From CAVSBT01 sp964609465 (GTDB taxonomy: Bacteria > Chloroflexota > Dehalococcoidia > DSTF01 > JALHUB01), in the NCBI GenBank assembly GCA_964609465.1, contig CAZSSQ010000040.1:1-18233 (forward strand): a stretch of 18,233 nucleotides of DNA, written 5' to 3'. This document shows positions 7,589-14,236 of the stretch, in pieces (within the stretch, counting starts at the first letter, position 1; each line of letters begins with the position of its first letter). The notes under the pieces are model-generated. The model was given only the letters and a program-made list of their open reading frames with translations, was not told the origin of the DNA and did not search any database. The translations under genes and the position numbers were made by a program.

Positions 7589-8266
7589 ATGGCGAGAATC
7601 TATCTCTTCGACATCGACAACACCCTGCTGAACTCCGGCGGCGCCGGCGGCAGGGCCATGAACCGCGCGTTCCGCGACCTCTTCGGCATCGAGAACGGCT
7701 TCGACGGCGTGGAGTTCAGCGGCCGCACCGATAGCGCCATTCTCCGCAACGGCCTCCTCGTCCACCACCTGCCGGACGGCGACTTCCCGGCGCTCCTGGC
7801 GCGCTTCAAGGCCTCCTACGTGCGGCACCTGGTCCGCGCCCTGACGGAGACGCGGGGTCACGTACTGCCCGGAGTCCCGGCTCTGCTGCGCACCCTCACC
7901 GAAACGGAAGGGGTGCGCCTGGGGCTCGCCACCGGCAACTTCCGCCGCAGCGCCATGATGAAGCTGGAGTACTGCGGTATCCGCCCCTTCTTCCGCAGCG
8001 GCGGCTTCGGCGAGGACTCCGAGCTGCGGAGCGAGGTGGTGGCCCTGGCCATCCGGCGACTGGGCGGCCGTCCCTGGGGCCGCAACCCCGTATACGTCGT
8101 GGGCGATACACCCATCGACGTGGAGGCAGCCAAGGCTAACGGAGCCGTGGCGGTGGCCGTGACCACGGGGACAAGCAGCGCCGAGGAGCTGGCGCGCGCC
8201 GGCGCCGACGCCATCTTCCCCGATCTCAGCGACGTGGCCTCGGTGCTGGGCGTGCTGCTCTCCTAG
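7589..8266 (+). CDS. HAD-superfamily hydrolase, phosphatase-like
   Basis: This 225-residue cytoplasmic protein probably removes phosphate from a small metabolite. Motif I is DIDNTLL at 8-14, with Asp8 as nucleophile and Asp10 as acid/base. Motif II is the Thr of LATGN (Thr115). Motif IV is VGDTPIDVEAA, with Asp173 and Asp177 for magnesium. The alpha-helical cap between motifs I and II places it with the phosphoglycolate-phosphatase-like subgroup. The usual motif III Lys in a KPxP loop is not evident; the equivalent stretch is GEDSELRSEVV, as in some related subfamilies. The substrate is unknown. Its TAG stop shares the CTAG at 8263-8266 with the opposite gene. A GGGGGCAGGG run just before the ATG is the only SD candidate. 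Confidence 0.85.
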   Translation: MARIYLFDIDNTLLNSGGAGGRAMNRAFRDLFGIENGFDGVEFSGRTDSAILRNGLLVHHLPDGDFPALLARFKASYVRHLVRALTETRGHVLPGVPALLRTLTETEGVRLGLATGNFRRSAMMKLEYCGIRPFFRSGGFGEDSELRSEVVALAIRRLGGRPWGRNPVYVVGDTPIDVEAAKANGAVAVAVTTGTSSAEELARAGADAIFPDLSDVASVLGVLLS

Positions 8267-9123
8267 CGGGGGGCGCCCCTGGGGGCGGCACCGCCCTGGT
8301 ATTCGGCGACGGCGCGCTGGACAGCCTCGTGGGTGAAGACCCCATCGCGCACGAGCCCTGCCAGAAACCGTCCCCGCCGCTCCATTTCTCGCTGAAGCTC
8401 AGCCTCTCCCAGACCCAGCCTTCGCGCCAGGGCGGCCGCCGAGCCTTCGCGCTCCAGCAGCCGGAAGGAATCGTGCCCGGCATCCCATGAGGAAACGGGA
8501 GTGACCGATAGGTCATCCTGGGCACCGTCGCCCGGCCCCAGGAGGGCCACTTGGTTCAGCCGGCGCAGGATGCAGCCGCCAGCGTAGACCAGGCGCAGGG
8601 TAGCGATGAAGGTGAGGTGGGCCAGGTGGCGTCGCGGCACGTCCTCCTCCTCCAGTTGCTCGATGGTCTCCTCCACCGTGTCGGCGTGCATGGTGCTGCC
8701 CAGAGAGTATCCCTCGGCCAGCAGCTCGAAGATGCGCACCACGTAGGGGCCCCAGGAGTAGACGGGCAGGTCGTCGCTGATCTCATTCACCATTATGTAG
8801 GTGGGGGCGGCGTCGCTGAGGGGAGGCAGGTCGAAGGTCTCACCCCAGCCGCGGGTGAAGTAGACCCTCGTCTCCGGCGGCAGGAACGTGAAGAGCGCCG
8901 TGAGGATGGTGGTCTTGCCGGAGCTGGGCGGCTCGGAGGCCAGGATCAGAGAGGCACGCCGCTCCAGGGAGAGCCAGAAGAGGGCGGCCAGCTCCACGGG
9001 CATTGTTCCCACCTGGAGAATCTGTGTGATGGAGAGGGGCTCAGGCTGGTCGGACCAGCCGTGCCACCCCCACCAGCTATGGGGCTCGTTCAAGGCTCGC
9101 ATGGCTTCAGAAGATCGTACCAT
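8263..9123 (-). CDS. Stand-alone GspE/VirB11-like secretion ATPase, divergent
   Basis: This 286-residue protein resembles the C-terminal ATPase domain of the type II/IV secretion and pilus family (GspE, PilT, CpaF, VirB11), without the usual N-terminal domain. Walker A is EPPSSGKTT at 64-72, with Glu at the position that is normally Gly/Ala. A Walker B-like strand TYIMVNEISDD spans 108-118, with Glu114 as likely catalytic residue. The His box STMHADT (143-149) matches the family's T-x-H-A-N/D-S/T. A helical basic C-terminus follows. No pilin, secretin or membrane platform gene lies nearby, so the partner and function are unknown. Start: ATG 9123 or ATG 9102, neither with a good SD. The open frame continues upstream but would overlap the DUF177 gene, and that part shows no family similarity. 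Confidence 0.75.
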   Translation of the reverse strand: MVRSSEAMRALNEPHSWWGWHGWSDQPEPLSITQILQVGTMPVELAALFWLSLERRASLILASEPPSSGKTTILTALFTFLPPETRVYFTRGWGETFDLPPLSDAAPTYIMVNEISDDLPVYSWGPYVVRIFELLAEGYSLGSTMHADTVEETIEQLEEEDVPRRHLAHLTFIATLRLVYAGGCILRRLNQVALLGPGDGAQDDLSVTPVSSWDAGHDSFRLLEREGSAAALARRLGLGEAELQREMERRGRFLAGLVRDGVFTHEAVQRAVAEYQGGAAPRGAPR

Positions 9124-9150
9124 CGGACCGGTCGCCCGGCCACCCGATGT

Positions 9151-9180
9151 TTGACCCCCAAGGCTGCGTAAACCTATCAT
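9151..9180 (+). promoter_or_regulatory. Probable promoter for the DUF177-rpmF-fabD unit
   Basis: TTGACC (9151-9156) and TATCAT (9175-9180) are separated by 18 bases. The predicted start near 9187 leaves a leader of about 20 bases with a GGAG eight bases before the ATG at 9208. Confidence 0.6.
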
Positions 9181-9207
9181 GGGAAGAGCAAACGCCGGAG
9201 CAACCAT

Positions 9208-9741
9208 ATGCGCTTCCACGTCGCCCAGTTGCTCAAGGAGGGCATCGGCGCCACCCGCAGCTACGAAGTGCACGAACCCGACGCGGTAGTGGCCGACGAC
9301 GGCTCCCGAAGCCTGGTGGAAGGCACCCTTGGCCTCCTGCGCACCAAGTCGGGCATTCTGGCAAGGGCCACCTTGCGCCTGCACTACCCCGAGGTGTGCA
9401 GTCGCTGCTTGGCACCGATAGAGGTGCCCCTGGAGTTGCACATCGAGGAGGAATACCAGCCCACAGTGGACGTCCTGACCGGCGCCGCCAGCCCGCGGCC
9501 CGAAGACCCGAACGCCTTCCTCATCGATGAGCACCACGTCCTGGACCTGACAGAGGCCGTCCGCCAGTACCGAGTACTGGCTGCACCCATGCAGCCCCTC
9601 TGCCGGCTTGACTGTGCCGGCCTCTGCCCCGTTTGCGGTCAGAACCTGAACGAGTCGCCTTGCGCTTGCCCCCGCGATGAGTATGATCCTCGGTGGAGCG
9701 CGCTGGCCAAGCTGGCCCAGGGCGAATCAAGAGACGGCTAG
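9208..9741 (+). CDS. DUF177/YceD family protein, 23S rRNA accumulation
   Basis: This 177-residue protein belongs to the family of E. coli YceD, whose loss reduces 23S rRNA, and whose plant homologue acts in chloroplast ribosome assembly. A first Cys pair CSRC (64-67) is followed by a cluster matching C-x3-C-AGLCPVCGQNLN (Cys132, 136, 140, 143) and then Cys152/Cys154, a probable zinc-binding arrangement common in non-proteobacterial members. It sits 31 bases upstream of rpmF, the near-universal neighbour of this family, which confirms the assignment. The molecular activity is not established. Confidence 0.9.
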   Translation: MRFHVAQLLKEGIGATRSYEVHEPDAVVADDGSRSLVEGTLGLLRTKSGILARATLRLHYPEVCSRCLAPIEVPLELHIEEEYQPTVDVLTGAASPRPEDPNAFLIDEHHVLDLTEAVRQYRVLAAPMQPLCRLDCAGLCPVCGQNLNESPCACPRDEYDPRWSALAKLAQGESRDG

Positions 9742-9772
9742 CCGGGCCTGCCTGCCGGCCAGGAGGGAGACC

Positions 9773-9970
9773 TTGCCCCCACTACCCAAGCGGAAGTACC
9801 CCAAATCGCGCCAGGGGAAGCGACGCAGCCACCTGAGGCTGAGACTCGCCAGCCTCACCAGGTGTCCGCAGTGCCACAGCCCTCGTCGTCCCCACCACGC
9901 CTGCCCGGTCTGCGGGATGTACAGGGACCGACAGGCCATCACCATAAAGGCGCCAGAGCTGAAACAGTGA
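9773..9970 (+). CDS. rpmF: 50S ribosomal protein L32, zinc-ribbon type
   Basis: This is a small basic ribosomal protein of 65 residues. The N-terminal PKRKYPKSRQGKRRSH matches the L32 consensus. The zinc ribbon is Cys31-x2-Cys34 and Cys44-x2-Cys47 (CPQC, CPVC), the zinc-binding form rather than the Cys-less variant. The start is TTG at 9773, giving MPPLPKRK. A strong AGGAGGG (9761-9767) is correctly spaced ahead of it; the longer open frame upstream runs into the DUF177 gene and has no L32 similarity. Annotation pipelines that dislike TTG could mis-start this gene. Confidence 0.93.
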   Translation: MPPLPKRKYPKSRQGKRRSHLRLRLASLTRCPQCHSPRRPHHACPVCGMYRDRQAITIKAPELKQ

Positions 9971-10010
9971 CCGCCGGCGAACCTCCCCGGCCTTCGCACA
10001 GCTAGCGGAC

Positions 10011-10958
10011 ATGACGAACCCCGCCAGCACCGCAGCCTGGATCTTTCCCGGGCAGGGCTCACAGAATGTTGGCGGCGGCCGTGACCTCTACGAGGCCTCG
10101 CCGGCCGCCCGCCGCGCCTTCCAGCGGGCCGACACCGCTCTGGGCTTTCCCCTGTCGGAGCTCTGCTTCCACGGGCCCGAGAACATCCTGCGTCAGACCA
10201 TCAATGCGCAGCCGGCCATCATGGCCGCGAGCCTCGCCTGCCTGGAGGCCGCCCGCGAGGCCGGCCTGCTGGCGAAAGAGCCTGCCTTCGTGGCCGGACA
10301 CAGCCTCGGCGAGTACACCGCCCTGGTAGCAGCGGGAGCCGTGGAGCTTGAGGACGGCCTGCGCCTGGTGCGAGAGCGGGGCCGCCTCATGCAGATGGCC
10401 GGCGAAGAGCGGCCAGGCACCATGGCCGCCATCCTCGGCCTCGACGAGGAGACGGCCGCAGCCCTCTGCCGGGAGACGGGCGCCCAGGTCTGCAACCTCA
10501 ACGCGCCGGGGCAGATGGTCATAGGGGGCACGCTGGCGGCCGTCGAGGCCGCCCTGGACCTGGCCCGCCAGCGCGGCGCCCGCCGGGCCATCCCACTCAA
10601 CGTCAGTGGGGCCTTCCACACCGACCTCATGACCCCCGCTGTGAAGGGCATGACCCGCGCCCTGGAAGGGGTCGCCCTGCGCGACCCGCAGATTCCCGTC
10701 CTCGCCAACGGCAGCGCCCGCCCGCTGACATCCGCCGGCCAGGTCCACGACGAACTGCTCTTCCAGCTATGCCACCCGGTGCAGTGGCAACGCTCCGTCG
10801 AGTACATGGTCAACGCCGGCGTCGACACCTTCATCGAGCTGGGGCCAGGCCAGGTGCTCAGCGGCCTTGTCAGCCGCATCGTGCCGGGCGCACGCCTCCT
10901 CAGCATCGACGGCGTAGCAGCCCTTGAAGCCGCCCGCGCCGGCGCGAAGGTATCTTGA
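10011..10958 (+). CDS. fabD: Malonyl-CoA:ACP transacylase
   Basis: This 315-residue enzyme moves malonyl from CoA to ACP, supplying the two-carbon donor of type II fatty-acid synthesis. The N-terminal FPGQGSQ (12-18) forms the oxyanion hole. The nucleophile is Ser98 in GHSLGEY. Arg123 in the RERGRLMQ segment binds the malonyl carboxylate, and the catalytic His is His203 in GAFHTDLM. The length is normal. The SD ahead of the ATG is weak. It follows rpmF by 40 bases, and its product's acceptor, ACP, is encoded two genes on. The plsX and fabH genes that often lie between rpmF and fabD are missing here. Confidence 0.96.
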   Translation: MTNPASTAAWIFPGQGSQNVGGGRDLYEASPAARRAFQRADTALGFPLSELCFHGPENILRQTINAQPAIMAASLACLEAAREAGLLAKEPAFVAGHSLGEYTALVAAGAVELEDGLRLVRERGRLMQMAGEERPGTMAAILGLDEETAAALCRETGAQVCNLNAPGQMVIGGTLAAVEAALDLARQRGARRAIPLNVSGAFHTDLMTPAVKGMTRALEGVALRDPQIPVLANGSARPLTSAGQVHDELLFQLCHPVQWQRSVEYMVNAGVDTFIELGPGQVLSGLVSRIVPGARLLSIDGVAALEAARAGAKVS

Positions 10959-11005
10959 CCCCCGCCCCCCCCAACGCCCATTATTGGCGGAGGGAGCGAC
11001 ACGTC

Positions 11006-11101
11006 ATGGCATTCGACCTGCACGGCGGGGCCTGTTGCAACGGGAGGCTCGCCGGGCATCGGCCTGTCTGGCCGTGGTCTGGGAGGGCTACTCATGCCTA
11101 G
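11006..11101 (+). CDS. Possible 31-codon upstream ORF before nusB
   Basis: An ATG at 11006, with GGAGGG starting about 17 bases upstream, opens a 31-codon frame ending at a TAG that overlaps the nusB ATG (ATGCCTAG). The product, starting MAFDLHGGACCNG, resembles nothing I know. The overlap would allow translational coupling to nusB, but in GC-rich DNA such short frames are common by chance. Confidence 0.2.
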   Translation: MAFDLHGGACCNGRLAGHRPVWPWSGRATHA

Positions 11102-11504
11102 CGGACGGCGCCGGGCACGTATTCTGGCCCTCCAGACCCTGTACGAGGTCGACACCGTGGGCCACCCGCCGGACGAGACGCTAGACCGCCTGCTGGCTCG
11201 GACCACCGCCAGCGACGAGGTGGCAGCCTTCGCCCGGGAGCTGGTGAAGGGCGTGTTGGACAACCGGGCGCGCATCGACGAAGTCATCGCGCAGGCGGCG
11301 CCGGCCTATCCAGTACGGCAGTTGGCGGCCATCGACCGCAACATCCTCAGGCTTGCAATCCACGAGATTTTGATGAATAATGAGACCCCGGTCAGAGCCG
11401 CCATAAACGAGGCTGTGGAGCTGGCCAAGAAGTTCGGGAGCGACAATTCGTCCCGCTTCGTCAACGGAGTCCTGGGTTCGGTAAGCGCCATGGCCGCAGG
11501 TTAG
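11094..11504 (+). CDS. nusB: Transcription antitermination factor NusB
   Basis: This 136-residue all-helical RNA-binding protein joins NusE (S10) on boxA RNA to keep RNA polymerase processive through rRNA operons. Family segments are clear: RRARILALQTLYEVD at the N-terminus, LAAIDRNILRLAIHEIL in the middle, and INEAVELAKKFGSDNSSRFVNGVL near the C-terminus. The ATG at 11094 has a well-placed GGAGGG. It lies between fabD and acpP, where fabG is often found, and 39 bases upstream of acpP. It is likely co-transcribed with the fatty-acid and ribosomal genes, tying growth functions together. Confidence 0.95.
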   Translation: MPSGRRRARILALQTLYEVDTVGHPPDETLDRLLARTTASDEVAAFARELVKGVLDNRARIDEVIAQAAPAYPVRQLAAIDRNILRLAIHEILMNNETPVRAAINEAVELAKKFGSDNSSRFVNGVLGSVSAMAAG

Positions 11505-11543
11505 CAAGCGGCTGGCTCATCCAAGTCGGAAAGGGGTGATGCA

Positions 11544-11804
11544 GTGGCCACGGTCTTTGAGCGGGTACGCAAGATCATCGTCGAACAACTGGGTGTCGAC
11601 GAAGACCAAGTCGTACCAAGCGCCTCCTTTGTCGAAGACCTCAACGCTGACTCCCTGGACCTGGTGGAGCTCATCATGTCCATGGAAGAGGAGTTCGGCA
11701 AGGATGGGAAGGCCCTCGAGATTTCCGACGAGGATGCGGAGAAGATAGTCACGGTCCAGGATGCCGTCGATTACCTGAAGGACCTGGGGATAGAGGACGA
11801 GTAG
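11544..11804 (+). CDS. acpP: Acyl carrier protein
   Basis: This is a small acidic four-helix carrier (86 residues) that holds growing acyl chains on a phosphopantetheine arm. The attachment site is Ser37 in the conserved NADSLDLVE. The protein is longer than the usual 77-80 residues, with a short insertion (GKDGKALEIS) after the EEEFG of helix II. The start is GTG at 11544, with AAGGGG upstream; MATVFERVRKII is the normal ACP beginning. It is the last gene before a strong terminator, so the DUF177-to-ACP unit probably ends here. Confidence 0.97.
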   Translation: MATVFERVRKIIVEQLGVDEDQVVPSASFVEDLNADSLDLVELIMSMEEEFGKDGKALEISDEDAEKIVTVQDAVDYLKDLGIEDE

Positions 11805-11822
11805 GGACTCCAGACTTTTCGC

Positions 11823-11869
11823 CGCCGCGCCGGGCAGTCAGGTCCACAGGACCGTGCGCGGCGCTTTTT
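11823..11869 (+). terminator. Rho-independent terminator after acpP
   Basis: CGCCGCGC (11823-11830) pairs with GCGCGGCG (11856-11863), followed by CTTTTT. An inner GGTCC-ACA-GGACC stem (11841-11853) lies within the loop. The outer stem plus T-run make this the clearest intrinsic terminator in the window. Confidence 0.88.
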
Positions 11870-11881
11870 CCTTCCCAGTGA

Positions 11882-11909
11882 TTCTGTCAGAGTAGATCCA
11901 AGGTAAACT
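11882..11909 (+). promoter_or_regulatory. Possible promoter for tatB-tatC
   Basis: TTCTGT (11882-11887) and TAAACT (11904-11909) are 16 bases apart. The start point would fall at the ATG at 11916, implying a leaderless or nearly leaderless message. That agrees with the weak SD there. The -10 word is the same as in two other promoters in this window. Confidence 0.4.
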
Positions 11910-11915
11910 GATACT

Positions 11916-12392
11916 ATGGAATTCTTAGGGGTAGGGCTGCCGGAGCTGCTCGTCATCCTCCTGATAACCCTCATCGTCGTGGGGCCGCAGCGCCTGCCGG
12001 AGATGGCGGCCCAGATAGCCCGCGCCATGCGCGAATTCCGCCGCTACACCTCCAGCCTCAGCCGAGAAGTGACGGAGGCGCTGGGGGACCTGGAGAAGGA
12101 GTACAAAGCCGTCCGGGAGGAGTGGAAAGAGGTCAGCGAGGCCGTCCGCAAGGACGTGAAGGCCATGGAGGCAGAGGTGTCAGGCGCCATCGAAGACGGG
12201 CGCGCCGGGCTGAGCGCGGAGGAGCAACCCGCCAGCAGCCAGACAACCCCCCAGGAGACGTCTTCCAAAGTGATCTCCATGGAGGACGCCGCCGGCCGCC
12301 GCGCCGGGCGCCCGCCGGAAGGCTCCCCTGACCCGCCAAGCACCGATGCAGGCGACGGCGATCAGCGCCCCGCCGGACAGGGGTGCTCCTAG
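11916..12392 (+). CDS. tatB: Twin-arginine translocase subunit, TatA/TatB family (TatB-like)
   Basis: This 158-residue membrane protein is part of the Tat pathway, which exports folded proteins with twin-arginine signals. One N-terminal membrane helix (about 8-22) ends in GPQRLPE (23-29), followed by an amphipathic helix and a long charged helix to about residue 90. The tail is disordered, rich in Pro, Gly, Asp and Ser. Glu10 and the GPQRLP hinge, together with the long tail, resemble TatB more than TatA, which usually has FGPKKLPE. In many non-proteobacteria a single TatA-like protein serves both roles, so the A/B label is uncertain. It is 15 bases upstream of tatC and clearly co-transcribed. 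Confidence 0.85.
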   Translation: MEFLGVGLPELLVILLITLIVVGPQRLPEMAAQIARAMREFRRYTSSLSREVTEALGDLEKEYKAVREEWKEVSEAVRKDVKAMEAEVSGAIEDGRAGLSAEEQPASSQTTPQETSSKVISMEDAAGRRAGRPPEGSPDPPSTDAGDGDQRPAGQGCS

Positions 12393-12407
12393 GTTGACCC
12401 CAAGACC

Positions 12408-13181
12408 ATGAGATCGAGGGCCGGCACCCAGCGGAGAGAAGGGCCAGTCGGGGAAGGCAAGGTCCTCACTATCCTGGAGCACCTCCAGGAGCTCCGCCGG
12501 CGCCTCATCGTCGCCTCCGCGGCCCTTCTCATCGGCATCATAGTTTCCGCGGTCTTCACCCAGCAGCTCCTGCACTGGCTCATCGCGCCCGCCAAGGACA
12601 AGGTCGAAGACCTTTCCATCATCTACACCGAGCCCCTGGAGTACTGGGCGACCTACTTCCGCGTAGCCCTCGTCGCGGGCGTGGCCCTCGCCATGCCCGT
12701 CATCGTCTACCAGATACTAGCCTTCGTGGGGCCTGGGCTGACCCGGCAGGAGCGGCGCTGGATCTACCCCATCGTCGTCGGTGCCTCGCTCTCCTTCCTG
12801 GGAGGGGCGGCGTTCGCGTATTATGTCGAGCTGCCGCCCGCCCTCCGATTCCTCCTCGGCTTCAGCGGCGACGTGGCCGAGCCCTTCATCAGGGTCGGGA
12901 GCTACGTCAACTTCGTCACGCGCCTCATGATGGTGACCGGCCTCGTCTTCGAGATGCCGCTGCTGGTCATGGGCCTAGCCAAGCTGGGCGTCGTCACCTC
13001 CCGCCGTCTCCTGGGCTGGTGGCGGTACGCCCTCGTCCTCGCCTTCGTGGTAGCGGCCGTCGTCACCCCCTCCATCGACCCCGTCACGCAGTCGCTGGTG
13101 GCGGGGCCGATCATCGTCCTCTACTTCGCCGGCATCGTCCTGGCGAAGCTGGTGGAAGCGCGACCGGTCCTGCCGCGGTAA
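12408..13181 (+). CDS. tatC: Sec-independent translocase TatC
   Basis: This 257-residue polytopic membrane protein is the receptor that binds twin-arginine signal peptides together with TatB. The cytoplasmic N-terminal signature LEHLQELRRRL (about 23-33) and the first-loop motif YQILAFVGPGLTRQERR are both present, as is FEMPLLVMGL in the later helices. Six hydrophobic segments are apparent. The first 20 residues, up to the family core, are Arg/Gly-rich and longer than usual. The ATG at 12408 has no good SD, but no better start exists between the tatB stop and the LEHL motif. Expression is probably coupled to tatB. Confidence 0.94.
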   Translation: MRSRAGTQRREGPVGEGKVLTILEHLQELRRRLIVASAALLIGIIVSAVFTQQLLHWLIAPAKDKVEDLSIIYTEPLEYWATYFRVALVAGVALAMPVIVYQILAFVGPGLTRQERRWIYPIVVGASLSFLGGAAFAYYVELPPALRFLLGFSGDVAEPFIRVGSYVNFVTRLMMVTGLVFEMPLLVMGLAKLGVVTSRRLLGWWRYALVLAFVVAAVVTPSIDPVTQSLVAGPIIVLYFAGIVLAKLVEARPVLPR

Positions 13182-13209
13182 CTGCGCCTCCAGCGATCCT
13201 AGCGGCCGC

Positions 13210-13226
13210 CTTCTCTCGCAGAGAAG
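13210..13226. terminator. Short hairpin between tatC and the converging GNAT-like gene
   Basis: CTTCTCT-CGC-AGAGAAG is a perfect 7-bp stem with a 3-base loop, 28 bases past the tatC stop in a 114-base convergent gap. No T-run follows. It may help end transcription from either side. Confidence 0.35.
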
Positions 13227-13295
13227 CCCACACCGGCGCCCCGCCGACAGCGGGCTCGGCCGCCTTGCCCGCGTCTGCGCCGCGTATCCTGGCGG

Positions 13296-13970
13296 CTACC
13301 ACCCCGGCGGGGCGTCGGGGGTCCACATCATGGCCAGCAGGGCATCGCCCCGGTCCCGGTCGACCTGCTTGAACACCTCCCACTCGTGCGGCTCGACCCC
13401 CACCTCGATACGCGGGTAGCCAATAGGCTCGCCCGATCCGATGCAAACGAAGGTCTCTCGGTCGAAGGCGTGCGCGCCGTAGGCCCGGGCGATAGCCTGA
13501 CCTACCTCCTGTTGCCATTCCGTTGGGCGTACTCCTGGCCTGGGAACCCGCGTCGGGCTGAGGGCGAGGATGCGCATGGCGGCGGGATGGGCCACGCGCC
13601 CGCAGGAGAGCCGGCGCGAACGGTCCTCCACCCCGCCGGCACCGATGGCCAGGGCCTCCAGGTGGGTGAAGAGGCCCCGGCGCCGGAACCGAGGGGCGAT
13701 GCAGCAGATGCCAGCCAGGTTGACGGCCTGCGCTGGTAGGCGCGGCAGATCCATAACCTGGCACTCGCCGACAGCGAAGCCGGCCGGCATGCCCTGGTGC
13801 TCGGCCAGGGCGAGGTAGCGCAGCACCCGCAGGGTCTTCTCAAGGAAGGCGCGGTTGGCCTGGCGATAGTTCATCTCGAAGAGAGAGAAGGCCGTCTCGA
13901 GGTCTTGACTCGATGCCTTGTCCGTCTCGACGACCTTGAAGTCGAATGAGGAGAAGTCGCGCGCCTTCAT
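13296..13970 (-). CDS. GNAT-like N-acetyltransferase, substrate unknown
   Basis: This 224-residue protein is probably cytoplasmic. The region around 87-105 (GICCIAPRFRRRGLFTHLE) is GNAT motif A: a beta strand, a beta bulge and the R-x-x-R-G-L pyrophosphate loop that binds acetyl-CoA. The N-terminal half (residues 20-75) has the helical start of the fold and a strand AGFAVGECQVMDLP. The C-terminal half (about 115-224) is not a recognisable GNAT motif and may hold the acceptor site. The gene stands alone between tatC (converging) and the promoter region of the DNA glycosylase. SD weak. The fold is fairly likely; the substrate is unknown. Confidence 0.65.
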   Translation of the reverse strand: MKARDFSSFDFKVVETDKASSQDLETAFSLFEMNYRQANRAFLEKTLRVLRYLALAEHQGMPAGFAVGECQVMDLPRLPAQAVNLAGICCIAPRFRRRGLFTHLEALAIGAGGVEDRSRRLSCGRVAHPAAMRILALSPTRVPRPGVRPTEWQQEVGQAIARAYGAHAFDRETFVCIGSGEPIGYPRIEVGVEPHEWEVFKQVDRDRGDALLAMMWTPDAPPGW

Positions 13971-14089
13971 GGCGGCCAGATCATACTCCCCCGACGCCGT
14001 GGCTGCACATCGTGCCTTCGTGACGCACGCCCCCGCCGCCGGCCAGACCCGCCTGGGCTATCTGCTAACCAGATGACTCCCTTGCCACA

Positions 14090-14118
14090 TTGACTGGGCC
14101 CCCCGCCGGTGCTATCAT
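14090..14118 (+). promoter_or_regulatory. Strong sigma70-type promoter upstream of the DNA glycosylase
   Basis: TTGACT (14090-14095), a 17-base spacer and TATCAT (14113-14118) give ten of twelve consensus matches. Initiation near 14125 implies a leader of about 175 bases, unusual for a repair gene. Confidence 0.72.
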
Positions 14119-14200
14119 CGCGGCGAGGTGGCGAGGTAGAGTTCGAGGTCGCTAGCCCTGAGCCTGTCAATCAGCGCAGCCCAGGGGGCAGGTGGCCTCG

Positions 14201-14236
14201 CCCGCCGATGGCGGGCCCGGGAAGCCCGTATCCGGG
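14201..14236 (+). promoter_or_regulatory. Paired hairpins in the glycosylase leader
   Basis: CCCGCC (14201-14206), loop GAT, GGCGGG (14210-14215) is followed at once by CCCGG (14216-14220) and CCGGG (14232-14236). The CCCGG could also pair with neighbouring GGGC segments, so alternative folds are possible. An in-frame ATG (14208) of a 31-codon ORF sits in the first hairpin. Confidence 0.4.

Noticed and set aside
9124..9537. N-terminal extension of the ATPase frame
   Set aside because: It would overlap the DUF177 gene antisense, covers its promoter and SD, and has no family similarity. The start is placed at 9123 or 9102.
14156..14168. CCCTGAGCCTGTC, resembling half of a widespread palindromic repeat (CCCTGAGCCTGTCGAAGGG)
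   Set aside because: The second half is absent here (the sequence continues AATCAG), so a single 13-base match is not enough to call a repeat.
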